Shown here in pieces: positions 35,697-46,081 of a DNA stretch of 64,000 nt (within the stretch, counting starts at the first letter, position 1; the number at the start of each line of letters is the position of its first letter). The stretch is from Morinoia aosen (Eukaryota; Arthropoda; Malacostraca; Amphipoda; Talitridae), in NCBI GenBank assembly GCA_030386875.1, contig CM059564.1, positions 66,445,936 to 66,509,935 on the forward strand. Reading direction: 5' to 3'. The position numbers and the translations under genes were made by a program. The notes beneath the pieces were generated by a model, which was not told the origin of the DNA, searched no databases, and was given only the letters and a program-made list of their open reading frames with translations.

Positions 35697-35844
35697 GAGT
35701 TCCTGAATTGCAGGTGCCGCCAATGGACCCCCATTCGCTTGAACCTTTGGAATTCATCCAAACAGCTGGCGGTGTGCGGGTGCGCGCGCTCTACGACAAG
35801 CTCATCGTACACGGCTTGTCTCAGTTTGAACTCAAATATTTCGA
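35697..35844 (+). CDS. takeout/JHBP family gene B, exon 3
   Basis: The acceptor TTATTTCCGACAG is followed by GVPELQVPPMDPHSLEPLEF, then IQTAGGVRVRALYDKLIVHG and LSQFELKYF. The family signature is G-(I/V)-PEL-x-(I/V)-P-x-(L/M)-(D/E)P, then a V-x-V-x-A-x-(Y/F) strand and (V/I)-x-GLS-x-(F/Y)-x-(L/V). It closes at GA|GTAAGT in phase 2. The gene A exon at 6028 begins in the complementary phase, and its first residues continue the family pattern. No downstream exon of gene B was found before 64000, so intron 3 is very long, the gene is broken by the insertion nest, or the assembly order is wrong. Confidence 0.85.
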
Positions 35845-36410
35845 GTAAGTTACTTCCTCTGACAGCGAGTTATTGAGAAGGGTAGGAGTCTGTTAGTTTT
35901 CAAACTCCTTTAATGAGTTACTTAGTTGAGCGCTCAATATCACAGGGGCAACAAATAAAAAGAGTGCCAGCATATTTTCTAAGGCACTGGAAAGTCACCA
36001 AAACACGGAGAAAATAAGCAGCTATAGGTAGGAAGGTGGCTCACTTCGGTAATCGAGACGTCTCATATACGTGGAACTGCTTATCTTCTCTGCACTGTGA
36101 GGTCACATGTCCCAAATAGTATTAATTGCTTTTTATGTACTGGGGAGTAATAAAGCATCTCACACATCAACTGGGAAACTACAACGGGTATGATTACAAG
36201 TTACCAATCACTTGAATAAAGTTTCCTTGCATTTGAGCGTAAACCACTGAATCTACAGTTTTCCGTAAAATAAAAATTTCAATGTCGGAAGGACCCAGCA
36301 GGAACCATGATGTGACTTCTTCACCAATAAGTCAAGATCTGATGACGAAATATTAACAGAAAGAAAACCATAATAATAATAGTTCATTGGCGACTCCAAC
36401 GACGATATTG
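35845..36410 (+). other. Start of gene B intron 3
   Basis: Intronic sequence between the GTAAGT donor and the second Maverick-like relic. Nothing else is recognised. Confidence 0.5.
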
Positions 36411-36964
36411 TGGAGGGCATTGTGATGCAATATTGAAAAACATCATGGCGCATGTGTTTCTTAACGCACTTTGCACACGTAGATTAGACGCTTTAGTGAG
36501 GGGACTATGAACGTGCGGCGGTCTCCGATACCGTGAGAAATTTAGGACAAATAAAGGGTTAATGCTATGTTCGTGGGAAACAAATGCTGTAAAATTGCGG
36601 AAGAGTGGGAATGTATCGTTGATGTGAGTGGTGAACATAACAATCACGGTTATTAAAAAGTCTAGGGTAAATGCTGTGATGAATGCATGAATTATGAATG
36701 TCTTGGATATGCGGATAAAACGAACGTATAAAAATTATTCATGGTCGATTTATATGCATGGCTAAAACAGGGAATATTTCGGTTACAAAAAAGCGTTCCT
36801 CGTATTACAGAAATCCGCTATACGAAGCTACTCAGAGGAGACGTTGTTTGTAACAATACAATGTTACAAACAACGTCTCTTCTGACTCTCTACGTATAGC
36901 AGACAGCTTGTCTTAAACGGTTCTATTAAAACACGCAAGGATCACTTTCCAAGCTTTGTTAAAT
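36411..36964 (-). mobile_element. Maverick/Polinton-like relic, copy 2, left part
   Basis: It aligns with 1-490 (shared GGCGCATGTGTTTCTTAAC, CACACGTAGATTA, GGGTAAATGCTGTGATGAATG). It is cut at 36964 by the gypsy element and resumes at 55569. The TSD AAAT at 36961-36964 pairs with 55565-55568. Confidence 0.65.
36817..36900. repeat. Palindrome in the Maverick-like relic, copy 2
   Basis: The 18-bp arms GAGACGTTGTTTGTAACA (36838-36855) and the exact reverse complement (36862-36879) surround a 6-base loop. Outer GCTATACG (36817-36824) pairs with CGTATAGC (36893-36900), with mismatches between. Copy 1 near 340-440 lacks it. Confidence 0.75.
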
Positions 36965-37776
36965 TGTCATATACTTCTTTTCTTAAGAATCCAAGTTTAT
37001 GGTTTTTCAAATTTTCCGTCTTTTCAAGTCTAATCTTCAAATCAAAGGAGTTTTTTTCAGAAAGAAAACACGTTTCTTTCAATGTGGCCACGTCGTTTTA
37101 CTTGTTATAATGAAGGATGTACACAAAATATGACAAGGGATTGATGAAACTAGCAAATCCAGAAACAATTGTTACAATAATGCCTTACGTAACTTCTGAG
37201 TATGCAGCGACGATGAGGTACGACAATAACGTCTCGGATTTTACGTTGAATTTACGTGAAGTTAACACAATGTCGGAGTATAATACGGTGTGCCCGCCGT
37301 ATGCAAACAAGTTAATGAAGTGGCACCAAGAGACCTTTCAATGACGGGGTTTCGCAGTCTAATCATCCCCTAACCCTCGTCGTACCCTTTAAGTAACCCT
37401 CGCGCTGTGACCGTTACATCTGGAGCGTGCAGCAATGCCGCAGCTGAACGCTGTCGTTGTTGCTATGTCCCAGACCCTGCTGCACTCTCGGGGTAGCGCC
37501 AGCCGTCGAGATCACGCCGCTCGTTACCATCCGCCCGTTGCCATGCCGTTGCCATACCCGTTGCCATGCCGTTGCCATACCCGTTGCCATGCCGTTTCTG
37601 AGAGCGCAGGCGTCGCCTTCTTTTTTGTAACCGCCGAGCCGTTGCTGCGCAAGCACGCCAGAAAGTTATGCTGAGCTCGCGATCATCTGATAACTGAGCC
37701 CGGCGCAGGCTCCCGTCCAACCGTCCTTACTCTTTTTTTGTGGTGAAACTTAACGATTCGTACCATGGACATAACA
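36965..37776 (-). repeat. Gypsy 3' LTR (812 bp)
   Basis: On the + strand it starts TGTCATATAC and ends GGACATAACA. It matches the right LTR over its full length. It contains a minisatellite of CCGTTGCCATGCCGTTGCCATAC type near 37543-37593, one 24-bp unit shorter than in the other LTR. In element orientation it is preceded by a G-run polypurine tract. Confidence 0.9.
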
Positions 37777-37779
37777 GAA
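37777..37779. repeat. Target-site duplication of the inner element, left
   Basis: GAA (or GAAT if the terminal repeat starts at G37781) occurs here and at 47899-47901. The host sequence is the gypsy polypurine tract. Confidence 0.6.
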
Positions 37780-38059
37780 TGTGGGGAAATACTTCACTCG
37801 AGGAAATTTGGGAAATACTTTATTCGAAGAAGTATGAAAATTTGGGAAATACCTTATTTCAGGAGATAATTCACCTTTGTTGGGAAATACTTTACTCGGG
37901 GAAATTTGGGAAATACTTTATTTGAGGAAAGACTTCACTTCAAAATACTTTACTTGGGGAAATACAATATCTTGTTGAGCCAGGGACAGTGGACAGGATG
38001 TTGTAACCGCAGAACTCTACAAGAACGGCGTTGTTCTCAGGTTTCGACATGAGTCTGGC

Positions 38060-38067
38060 TATAAATA
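38060..38067 (+). promoter_or_regulatory. Candidate TATA box in the inner LTR
   Basis: TATAAATA lies 280 bp into the repeat; the second copy is at 46362-46369. Together with the downstream AATAAA it sets the proposed + orientation. Confidence 0.5.
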
Positions 38068-39449
38068 TGTCGAGCTCAAGTGGGTAGCGTTCGACGAGAG
38101 AGCTGGCGTAGGCGTACACATAAACACACAAAACACATTTAGGCAACACAACACAAGGCACACACAGCACACATACGCAGACCGTGAAGATATTCACGGT
38201 CGAGAACAGTGCTCCCAATAGGCGTGGCTACGGGTCAAACCAACCAGTCGTGAAGCGGGAAGGAAGTAAACTCGAAACTGCCCACGATACTAGCCAATGA
38301 AAGCAACGAGGGGAACGCGGACACAAAGAAACAGCCAATACCACCTCTGATTTTTCGAGAAGGAATGAGGCGACGCGGATAAAAAGAATTCACGACAAGA
38401 ATTGGGAGGATTCTGGTCTCAGCTACGCGCAACGATACACGCCAGGCTTTGGAGTGCAAAAACCGGGAAATTTCGGCGATAGGCCGACATTTCCCGGCCT
38501 AGTGTTAAGTCAGGATTGACTTCACTCGAGAAATCGAAGCCGACATTTAACTCCTTCAATAACGACAAGATTGTGCAACGAACACCCGCTCGAAGTGTGT
38601 GCGGATAATTTCTCCGAACACCCAAGGAGACTGCAACTGTATCGTCGAAGTATTGCCCTGCAATGAGCACTCGCTCGAAGAATTACGGCCTGAGCGCATC
38701 AACAATTCAACGTGAAGTGAAACACCCATGGAGAATCTCTGCGCTAATTATAAGCGCACAGACAACCACAGCATTGAAATCTGGAGTCACGCGTTCACCC
38801 ACAAACGGAAGGAAACAAGAAAAGATAAACAGTTTGCCAGCACGCCAACGCAGCCAAAGCGCAGATGTGGGGAGCATGAATGTGCTAAGAATGGACAGCA
38901 GCAGCGCATCCTGACTAGGGCATGAGTATCACCGCCGCAGTGATGAACTCTGAGAACTCTGTTGAAGAGCCCGCAAAGTTGGAAGGAGTTTACACCGAAC
39001 ATTCAGCGACCGCGCCGCACGGAAGGGTTAAATTTTTGTGGCATCGAGTATTTTGAACAGTGCTTAAAGTGTATTAGTGCAAGTCAAAGTGGTACGCTGC
39101 AGTAAAAGGGACGTGCCGTGTAATGATTTTGTGTCTTAGGTCTACGCGATAACATGCGAAGCCTTCATATATTTTGGGTGCTTTGTTGCGAGTTAAGGTT
39201 AAATTGTAATTTGTCAACCTCGTAATTTCTGTGCTTTGGGTGCATACGGTGACCATAATTTGTGTGTTCGTAAATTGTTGGCAGCGCGGGAGCATTGATA
39301 GCTTGAATTCTCGGTAAGCATCACATTGATACTATGTCGTGTTTAAATTTTTTTGGCGATAGAAATGTGCATACTTTCATTAACGTAGTTGTGCCCTTTC
39401 AAATTATTTCGTTCCAATGCCTTGTGTGATTTATCCACGTGTTTCCCTA

Positions 39450-39455
39450 AATAAA
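39450..39455 (+). terminator. Candidate polyadenylation signal in the inner LTR
   Basis: AATAAA lies about 145 bp before the LTR end and is followed by a T/GT-rich stretch; the second copy is at 47752-47757. Confidence 0.5.
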
Positions 39456-39887
39456 TTCATGTAAATCTTCAATCCTTTTATTCTCCATGTCTGGTATGCA
39501 GGTGTACGCAAGCATAAAGGATAATACTTTAACATGTTTGGGGGTTGAGACTCCCCCTGCGTGCGTGATTAGTAGCCCTTTTCACGTATCGCGACAGGGA
39601 AAATATCAATTGACCTATGCAAGCGTACTGTCTGTATGTCCACATGGAGATTTTTTTATTATTTTCAGTTGTCTAAAAATATCTGTTTCTTCTTTTTTTA
39701 ATGCAGTCAAGTATTCGCTCGATAATTAAGCAGAATTTTCTGCAAGTACAATTCACCCCGTGTCATTTTAAGTACGCTCCAATTCTTGGGGAGTAAATTC
39801 TAACGTAGAGATCTATGCCGTCGCCTGAGACCGGGCGAGCTGTTGGAAGGGTAATAAAAGACCGGAAATTTCTTGTGGCGGTAAAGC

Positions 39888-40805
39888 TGAGCCGCAGTCA
39901 GACTATATCTGAGCGCCTAATTTGAAGTGAGCCTGACTGAACTCTGTAAAGCTGTGTAAGTCTCTGCCATTAAGTTTCTCAAAAGAATAATGAGAAGTTC
40001 ATTGACAGTATTGCCGGCGTAGATCAGATTTTTTTTTGTCATAATGTTGAAATTGATTAAGTTGAATATTGTCTTCTTGGCGAGTTTCACAACAAATTTA
40101 AAAATAACAGTGTTGAATCTTCTGAGAGCATTTATTTTCTTGGCCGTGTTAATCGTAATAAAATTTGCAAGCTCTGAAGTGCAGCCGGCATTATTAAAAA
40201 TATTTTTGTTCATCATGGGAGAAATTTTTTGGTAATCATTCAATGCCTAAAAGATTTTGTTTGTGTTACAATCTCTCAAGGGTTGGATTCAGTCGTGTAG
40301 GTACGTGATATGCAGCAGAATTTTCGTCATGTGCTAATTTTCTGCGAGTTATTATGGTGCCTCCTAATTTTGGTACTGATTCCGGCCAGAGCTGGGCCGC
40401 TGCGGAGACTGAGTGAGTCGGCTTGTAATGGCATTTCACTGCTTGGAGTCATAAATGCGTGAGAGAGTGGAGCCATAAAATTAGAAATTCTTGCAGCCAC
40501 AGTTGGACCATTTCTGAGCGCCTAATTTAAAGTGTACTTGGCTGAGTGTAATCCATGGCCATTAATTTCGAAATGCTGTGAGAAATTGATATTTCCGGAA
40601 TCTTTGCTCATTTTCTCGTGCCGCTGAGTTGATTCAGTTGATGTTGGTTGAGTGAATATTACATCAAAGTTCGATTAATAGCGTTGTCCTATTGGCACAG
40701 TTTATTTTTGGTGCATCCGAGAGCCAGCATAATTAAGTCACGTTCTGAAATGTCGCCATCATTATTAAAAAGAAGCTCCTTCTTCATAGGAGATTTATAT
40801 TTCAG
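39888..40805 (+). repeat. Diverged ~600-bp tandem units
   Basis: 39888-40230 and 40491-40805 share CTGAGCGCCTAATTT, GCCATTAA, CATTATTAAAAA and TTCATC/TTCATAG.GAGA in the same order and spacing. This indicates an old tandem duplication with unit near 603 bp. Confidence 0.55.
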
Positions 40806-43800
40806 CGCCCCTGTGATTAGGAGTTCGTCGGTATGCTCTGAACAACAGCCTCTGCGCCTCTTGCGAAAAAATACTTACCCTATTTCTTGACAATGTGTTC
40901 GATAAAATTTTTCTTGAGTGCTAAAAAAAAAAATTTTTGGTTGAATTTTATATGATCTGTACAATTATTAGGTTTAACTGAATTTAGGTGTGCAGCAATG
41001 GCTCTGGAAAATAACGCCATAATTTTGACAAACATCGCTTTATCTGAAGTAAATCTTTGATACAAGTTTACATTTATCTGGGCTTTGAGACATTTAGTAA
41101 GTAGTCCAGTTGGAATTTTCATTTTAATGATACCTCACTTATAAATAATTTGCAGAATTTTTTTTTGACTCGTGTGCGTCAAGCTTCCCCAATCAGCTTA
41201 GCAACATGATTAATATTGGATTCGAGGCATTTGAGCATGTAATTTATAATAAGTAACATATGCTAAATTTGAATTGAATGTTTCCAGGATGTATCGATCC
41301 ATTACAATTTACTGACTGACATGTTGAGAGCAATGGATCCCTATTTTTATACGTTAAATTTCAGCAGTCACCGCCATATATCAGTTGAAACATTGAAATG
41401 AATTTTAATTTTTCTTAGTGGGCAGGAATAGCTAATGACTGTCCAAGTCAAATTTTATATTGTGACCAGTTCAAATTATGTGGTGAAAATGCTTGAGGTT
41501 TTGTGTAACTTAGAGTCAGACAATCCCTTTCAAACCAGCTTTGGCAATTTGATCCACAGTTTCATTCATTAAAATCCGAGTATTTAATTGTGATGATAAA
41601 ACAAAAATTTTTCATGAGAGATGGTGACGAAGTTTTTGAAAATAAATTTTCCTGCTATCTATGGGGCTGTAAAAAATTTTGCTGCGAATTGTTGAATGAA
41701 TTAAGTGACGGTGCTTAGGATAATAATTAAATGTAGTGTTTTAAAGTAAGTGATAATTTTCAACGATGCTGCACTTGCAATTCATTTCATTGATTCTGCA
41801 GGCGGAAAATAACAGTTGAATGCCATTGTGATGAGAATATAATCAGCATGAATTGAACTAATGGGATCCGATGCATTTGCTAAGCGAGTACTCGTGCAGA
41901 GATCTGTCTTGAATATGTATTTCATAAATTTTCAGTATGCTGTTTCCTTATTGAATGATTCCAGGATTTGTCACCGGTTAATGCTCATTGGTTTAGTGTA
42001 GAACGATGGCCCGTAGGTATTCCTATATTTTTAAGTTGAAACCGCGTTACATCACTTGAAAATTTGAATAAACTTTGCGTTTTTTTTGGTATTTAAAATA
42101 TTGGATGACTGAGCAAGTTTAAATTTATTATGGCACCTCGATTAAATTTGATTGGAAAGTTTCCTTGAAGTTTAATATGAATGTAAATTTGCCCTAACAA
42201 GCTCAGGAATACAAATTTTTACCCGTTGAGGTGAGAGTATTTAAAGAAGAATGGTTGATGTCTCCTGCCAAATAATCATGGGATAATTTGAAGAATGAAT
42301 TTTGTTCCTTGCTGTCAAATGCAAAGTAAATTAAATTTTTCATGCCGGTGGCGGATGGAAGCTGAGTCAGTGACGGTGCCTAGAACAATAAATTTTAATG
42401 AAGTGTACTCGTTTCATCTCTGAGAATGTGTTGCATGTCATGAAAATGCTCCGCAGACAATTCTTGGATAAATTTAGCTACTTAGAGATAAAATGCCGCC
42501 ACACACGTGACCAGTAAAGTAAATTACATTTGTTAAATTTCAGCATTTACAACAATTTCATGCAAGACTCCAGTGTTCAGGAGTGAGAAGTGAATATTAA
42601 TTTTTTTTGAGCTGTTGCTGAATTTGATTGTTTCAAAGTAATTTGTTTTGTTATTCTTCTCAAATTCCGTGGACATAAAATCTTTATAGCGTCATACCAC
42701 TATTCATATAAAGTCCGTGGAAAATATAATTTTTGTCGAGTGTGGCGGATAAATTTAGTGTACTTCAATCTCAGCGTCCATAAGTGGGATGAAACTTTAT
42801 TAATAATTAAGTATACGTAGTTTTAGGAAAGGAACACGTGGAGTGCAGACACATTTCGCCTATTCAGTTCATGCCGCCAATGAATAAATTTTCCTTTTTT
42901 GAAGTGTGCGTTAATGAAAAATTGTGTATTTTTCCTCAAGTCGTTGGTTGTCTTACTCTGAGGGAATGTTCAAGTTATACTCATGTGAGAGGTGCAAATT
43001 GTATCTTACTGAAACTGAATTCTACTACAGCGAAGGAGATAGAGTTGTGTAGATTTTGAAGAAATACTACGCCATTTCTCGAGTGGGATTCGACCTCGAA
43101 TTTTATCGCAGAGTAAAGTATTGCCTCGTGTGAGAGATGAATATTCCTTGCGTACGTCTGGGAGTATCGTCTCGCTAAACAGAGAAATTTACTTGTACTG
43201 AAAGCGAAAATGACCTAACATTCGGTATTGAATTAAATCGGTGGAACGGAAGATCCATGAGAATTCTTCAGAATAATTTTTGGATTTTATAATGCATTCC
43301 TCGTATTTGTCTACGCATTCTCTCTCGTTCGTGCGCGGATTTTGGACAGGTTCGTTGGGGTCGGTTTTGCCTGATCAACAAAAGTAGCTCTGGCGTGCCT
43401 TCTAATGTTTGAGCGTAGGATGGGAGGAGCGGAAACATTCGACAATGCTTTGAATGTTGAATGTTAACATGATTAAGCAGTAACTTTAAACAAATTGTGT
43501 AGACCGTTTCGTCAGTAATTGAAATTAAATCGTTAATTGCTGGCGAGAGTAGGTTTGCATAATTATGATGTATTTATCAACTTCATTAGGATATGTTCAT
43601 TTTCTACAACGAAAATGCTCAATATTTCGAGATGGAGTGTAATTTCTGCAGACGCATTGATTATAGCGTAAAAATTGAAAATGCATAGCGACTGGATTGA
43701 ACAAGTGTGATCTTCATCGAGGATGTATGCAAGCGAGATACACCGTGCAGCAGAGAGCCTCTGCCGGAATTTTATTGCTTTATGGATAGCACAAGCAATT

Positions 43801-44023
43801 AAGAAATTGTGGCGGTACGTTCAAGCTGATGTGGTTAAAACTCTAGTGTGGTATTACGGAACGCAAGAATGTAGGATGTTGTGAGAACATGGAAAGAATG
43901 TATATTAAATGGTACCAGTAGCATTGAAGTAAATGCGTTTAAATTGATGGACGACGAAGAAAATGACATCGTTGAATAACAATTGTGCAATGTCCCAAAG
44001 TCTGAGACTTAGGTGAATAATCA

Positions 44024-44535
44024 TGTCATTTTTTTGCATTTTTTCTGTGTGTGTTATCAGGATGTTAGATCATCAGAACGGCTGTTCTCACAAAAGTATG
44101 ATGTAAAGTCTAACAGAGTGATGACACACTGTGTATTCATGTGTACATTAAGTGCGTTAGGGATTTCAGCCTATTTGGTAAATCTCCCGATTTAGCGTAC
44201 AATATTTGTGTGAATGTTCATATAATCTTGCGGCAACGTGGAATAATTTAAATGTGCTGCACTGTTTCTGGGGCTGAGAATCATATAAAATTTTTATGTC
44301 ATGTCTATTTTTTTTTGCATTTTTGTGTCAGTGATATCACAATGTCAGATCGTCTGAAGAGCCTTTCGGCATAGTAAGGCGTAAAGTTTGACGGGTTGTT
44401 AACACTACATGAGTCTATTTCTGCATTTCCCTCTTATGTGTCGGTGTTGTCATAATGTCTGATCGTTAGAAAAGCCTTCGCGGCAGAGTATAACGTAAAG
44501 TTAGACGCCTTGACAATACCCAATGTATATGTGTT
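44024..44535 (+). repeat. Three diverged copies of a structured-looking motif
   Basis: About 44024-44140, 44300-44413 and 44424-44531 each carry TTTTGCAT, a TGTCAGATCGTC-like word, a GAGCCTTTCGGCA-like stem-loop, GTAAAGT(C/T)(T/A)-(A/G)AC and a CACTACATG-like end. The order is preserved although the sequence has drifted. Confidence 0.55.
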
Positions 44536-45267
44536 TTTTTTTTGATTGGTGCGTATGCGGGAATTCGACCTGCATGGTGAATTTCCTGCTCTTTCGTACC
44601 TCATGTGTAAGAATGTTCATATAGTCTTGTGCCAAGGTAATCGACGCCTACGATTGAAAAATGGGGCTGGTCGTAAGTTACTGGAATGAGATGTATTATT
44701 TTCTTCGAAATATTTAGGTGAATCAACTGATTAGTAACACCGTCGAACGAATTTCGGCTTTGTCTAGAGTTGGTTGAGGATGCCGGAAATTAACTATTTC
44801 ATGTATGTAGGTAGAAATTCTTCGCGTAGCTCACCTCCGCCTCACGCAAGGCAGATTTGAGGGAAAGCGAGGAAAGTTTCTAAGGTGATCAACCATGTAA
44901 TGCGCTGTCTCTCGAGTACAAATGGACCAGGTTAGACAATTTAACGCGTATTTTACGGAAGGAGACCATTAGCAATTTAACGCGAAACTCAGGGGTCTAA
45001 GTCAGGCTGGTCGACAAGCGGACTGAGAATCAAAACCTGAAGATCTTCGCAAATAAATGTGCTTCATTTTCTACAATTATGATGGAAGAGCTGACGAGCT
45101 CCGACGTGGGAGTCCAACGCGTATTGACGCCGTAATCTACAGGATTTGTCCGCGATTTTACGCAACGAGGATCTACGGAATTTTCCACGAATTCACGTGA
45201 CGCCAAGGATGAATTTTTAATGGAAAAGCTTCAGTAACTTCGATTCTCAGCAAAGGGGGCCCTCCCC

Positions 45268-45428
45268 AGGATCAGTAGCGAGCCAGGATCAGTAGCAAGC
45301 CAGGATCAGTAGCAAGCCAGGATCAGTAGCAAGCCGAAGATCAGTAGCAAGCCGAAGATCAGTAGCAAGCCAAAGGATCAGTAGCAAGCCACAGGATCAG
45401 TAGCAAGCCGAAGAGGAGTAGCACGTCA
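45268..45428 (+). repeat. Array of ~9 units AGGATCAGTAGCAAGCC
   Basis: Four exact or near-exact 17-bp units are followed by 18-19-bp variants with GAAG, AAAG or ACAG linkers and a last degenerate unit. GATCAGTAGC is fixed in the first eight. Confidence 0.85.
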
Positions 45429-46023
45429 GAGGAACAACAACCACAAGCTGTAACTAGGTGCACAGGAGGAGCAACAGCAAGTTTTTGTTGCAAGAAATAC
45501 GTCTACTCTGAATCACAGGATGAAATGATAATTATGAGGAAGAAAACTTGAGGTTGGAAAATTACCTCCATTTGAGATTGTGTTTTTAGGTGGATTGCAA
45601 CCGAGAAAGCTGAAAGGATGTCTCTGCTTGTAACAAATTCGCCGATTTTTCGATCTCTAATTTATATGTTTATCTATGTCGATGAATTTGCCGAGAGCAA
45701 GTCGAGAATAATATGTCGTGTGTGTTTTATTTTGTGCGTTCATGTTGTCCGATTTATGCGTTATCTTTGATGTGTTATTTTCTCCTTGCGTTCTATAATA
45801 ATGTGTATAAGAAATGTGTGTTGCAAGTATTAGGTGTGTGTCAGGTATTAATGAATTTTTTTTAAATGCGTCAACATAGGTGTGTTGCAAGAAGGTAAAT
45901 CATGAGGTGATATGTAAGGATATTTTCATGTTGGGAAAAGCGAAGGGATTGAAAAATGGGGGCGAATATTTTCAAAATTTTTAAGGTAAAGGGTACGTCA
46001 CGGTTATAATTTAAATTAACGGA

Positions 46024-46061
46024 TGAAAATTTGCACCAACTTTGCAAGTTGGCACAAATTT
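46024..46061 (+). repeat. Hairpin next to the right LTR of the inner element
   Basis: AAATTTGCACCAACTT and AAGTTGGCACAAATTT are near-perfect reverse complements, differing at the central CA/TG pair, with a 3-base loop. It ends about 20 bp before the LTR, followed by the G-rich GGGGCGATGCGGGTAT, which may serve as a poor polypurine tract. Confidence 0.6.
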
Positions 46062-46081
46062 TTCTGGGGCGATGCGGGTAT

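Larger units (their letters stand above)
37780..39596 (+). repeat. Inner element left LTR (1817 bp)
   Basis: It opens with five spaced GGGAAATAC words over 150 bp, then a TATA box (38060-38067), a CA-rich stretch (38120-38170) and AATAAA (39450-39455) followed by a GT-rich stretch. This order fits U3-R-U5 on the + strand. The ORFs in it show no family resemblance. Confidence 0.8.
39597..46081 (+). other. Inner element internal region, apparently noncoding
   Basis: 6.5 kb of AT-rich sequence with only ORFs of chance length. Diverged long-period repeats are visible: CTGAGCGCCTAATTT with similar following text at about 39910 and 40515, spacing about 605 bp, and AGTGACGGTGC near 41705 and 42373. 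A second repeat set is at 44024-44535, an 18-bp array at 45268-45428, and a hairpin close to the right LTR. Nothing matches the gypsy element around it. Confidence 0.7.

Noticed and set aside
37117..37344. 75-codon + strand frame in the gypsy LTR, also at 54880-55107
   Set aside because: Its conservation only reflects the two LTR copies; it is antisense to the element and resembles no family.
37940..39729. Set of 61-92-codon frames in the inner LTR, repeated at 46042-47977
   Set aside because: They are identical because the LTRs are identical. They overlap on both strands, and none has a recognisable domain.
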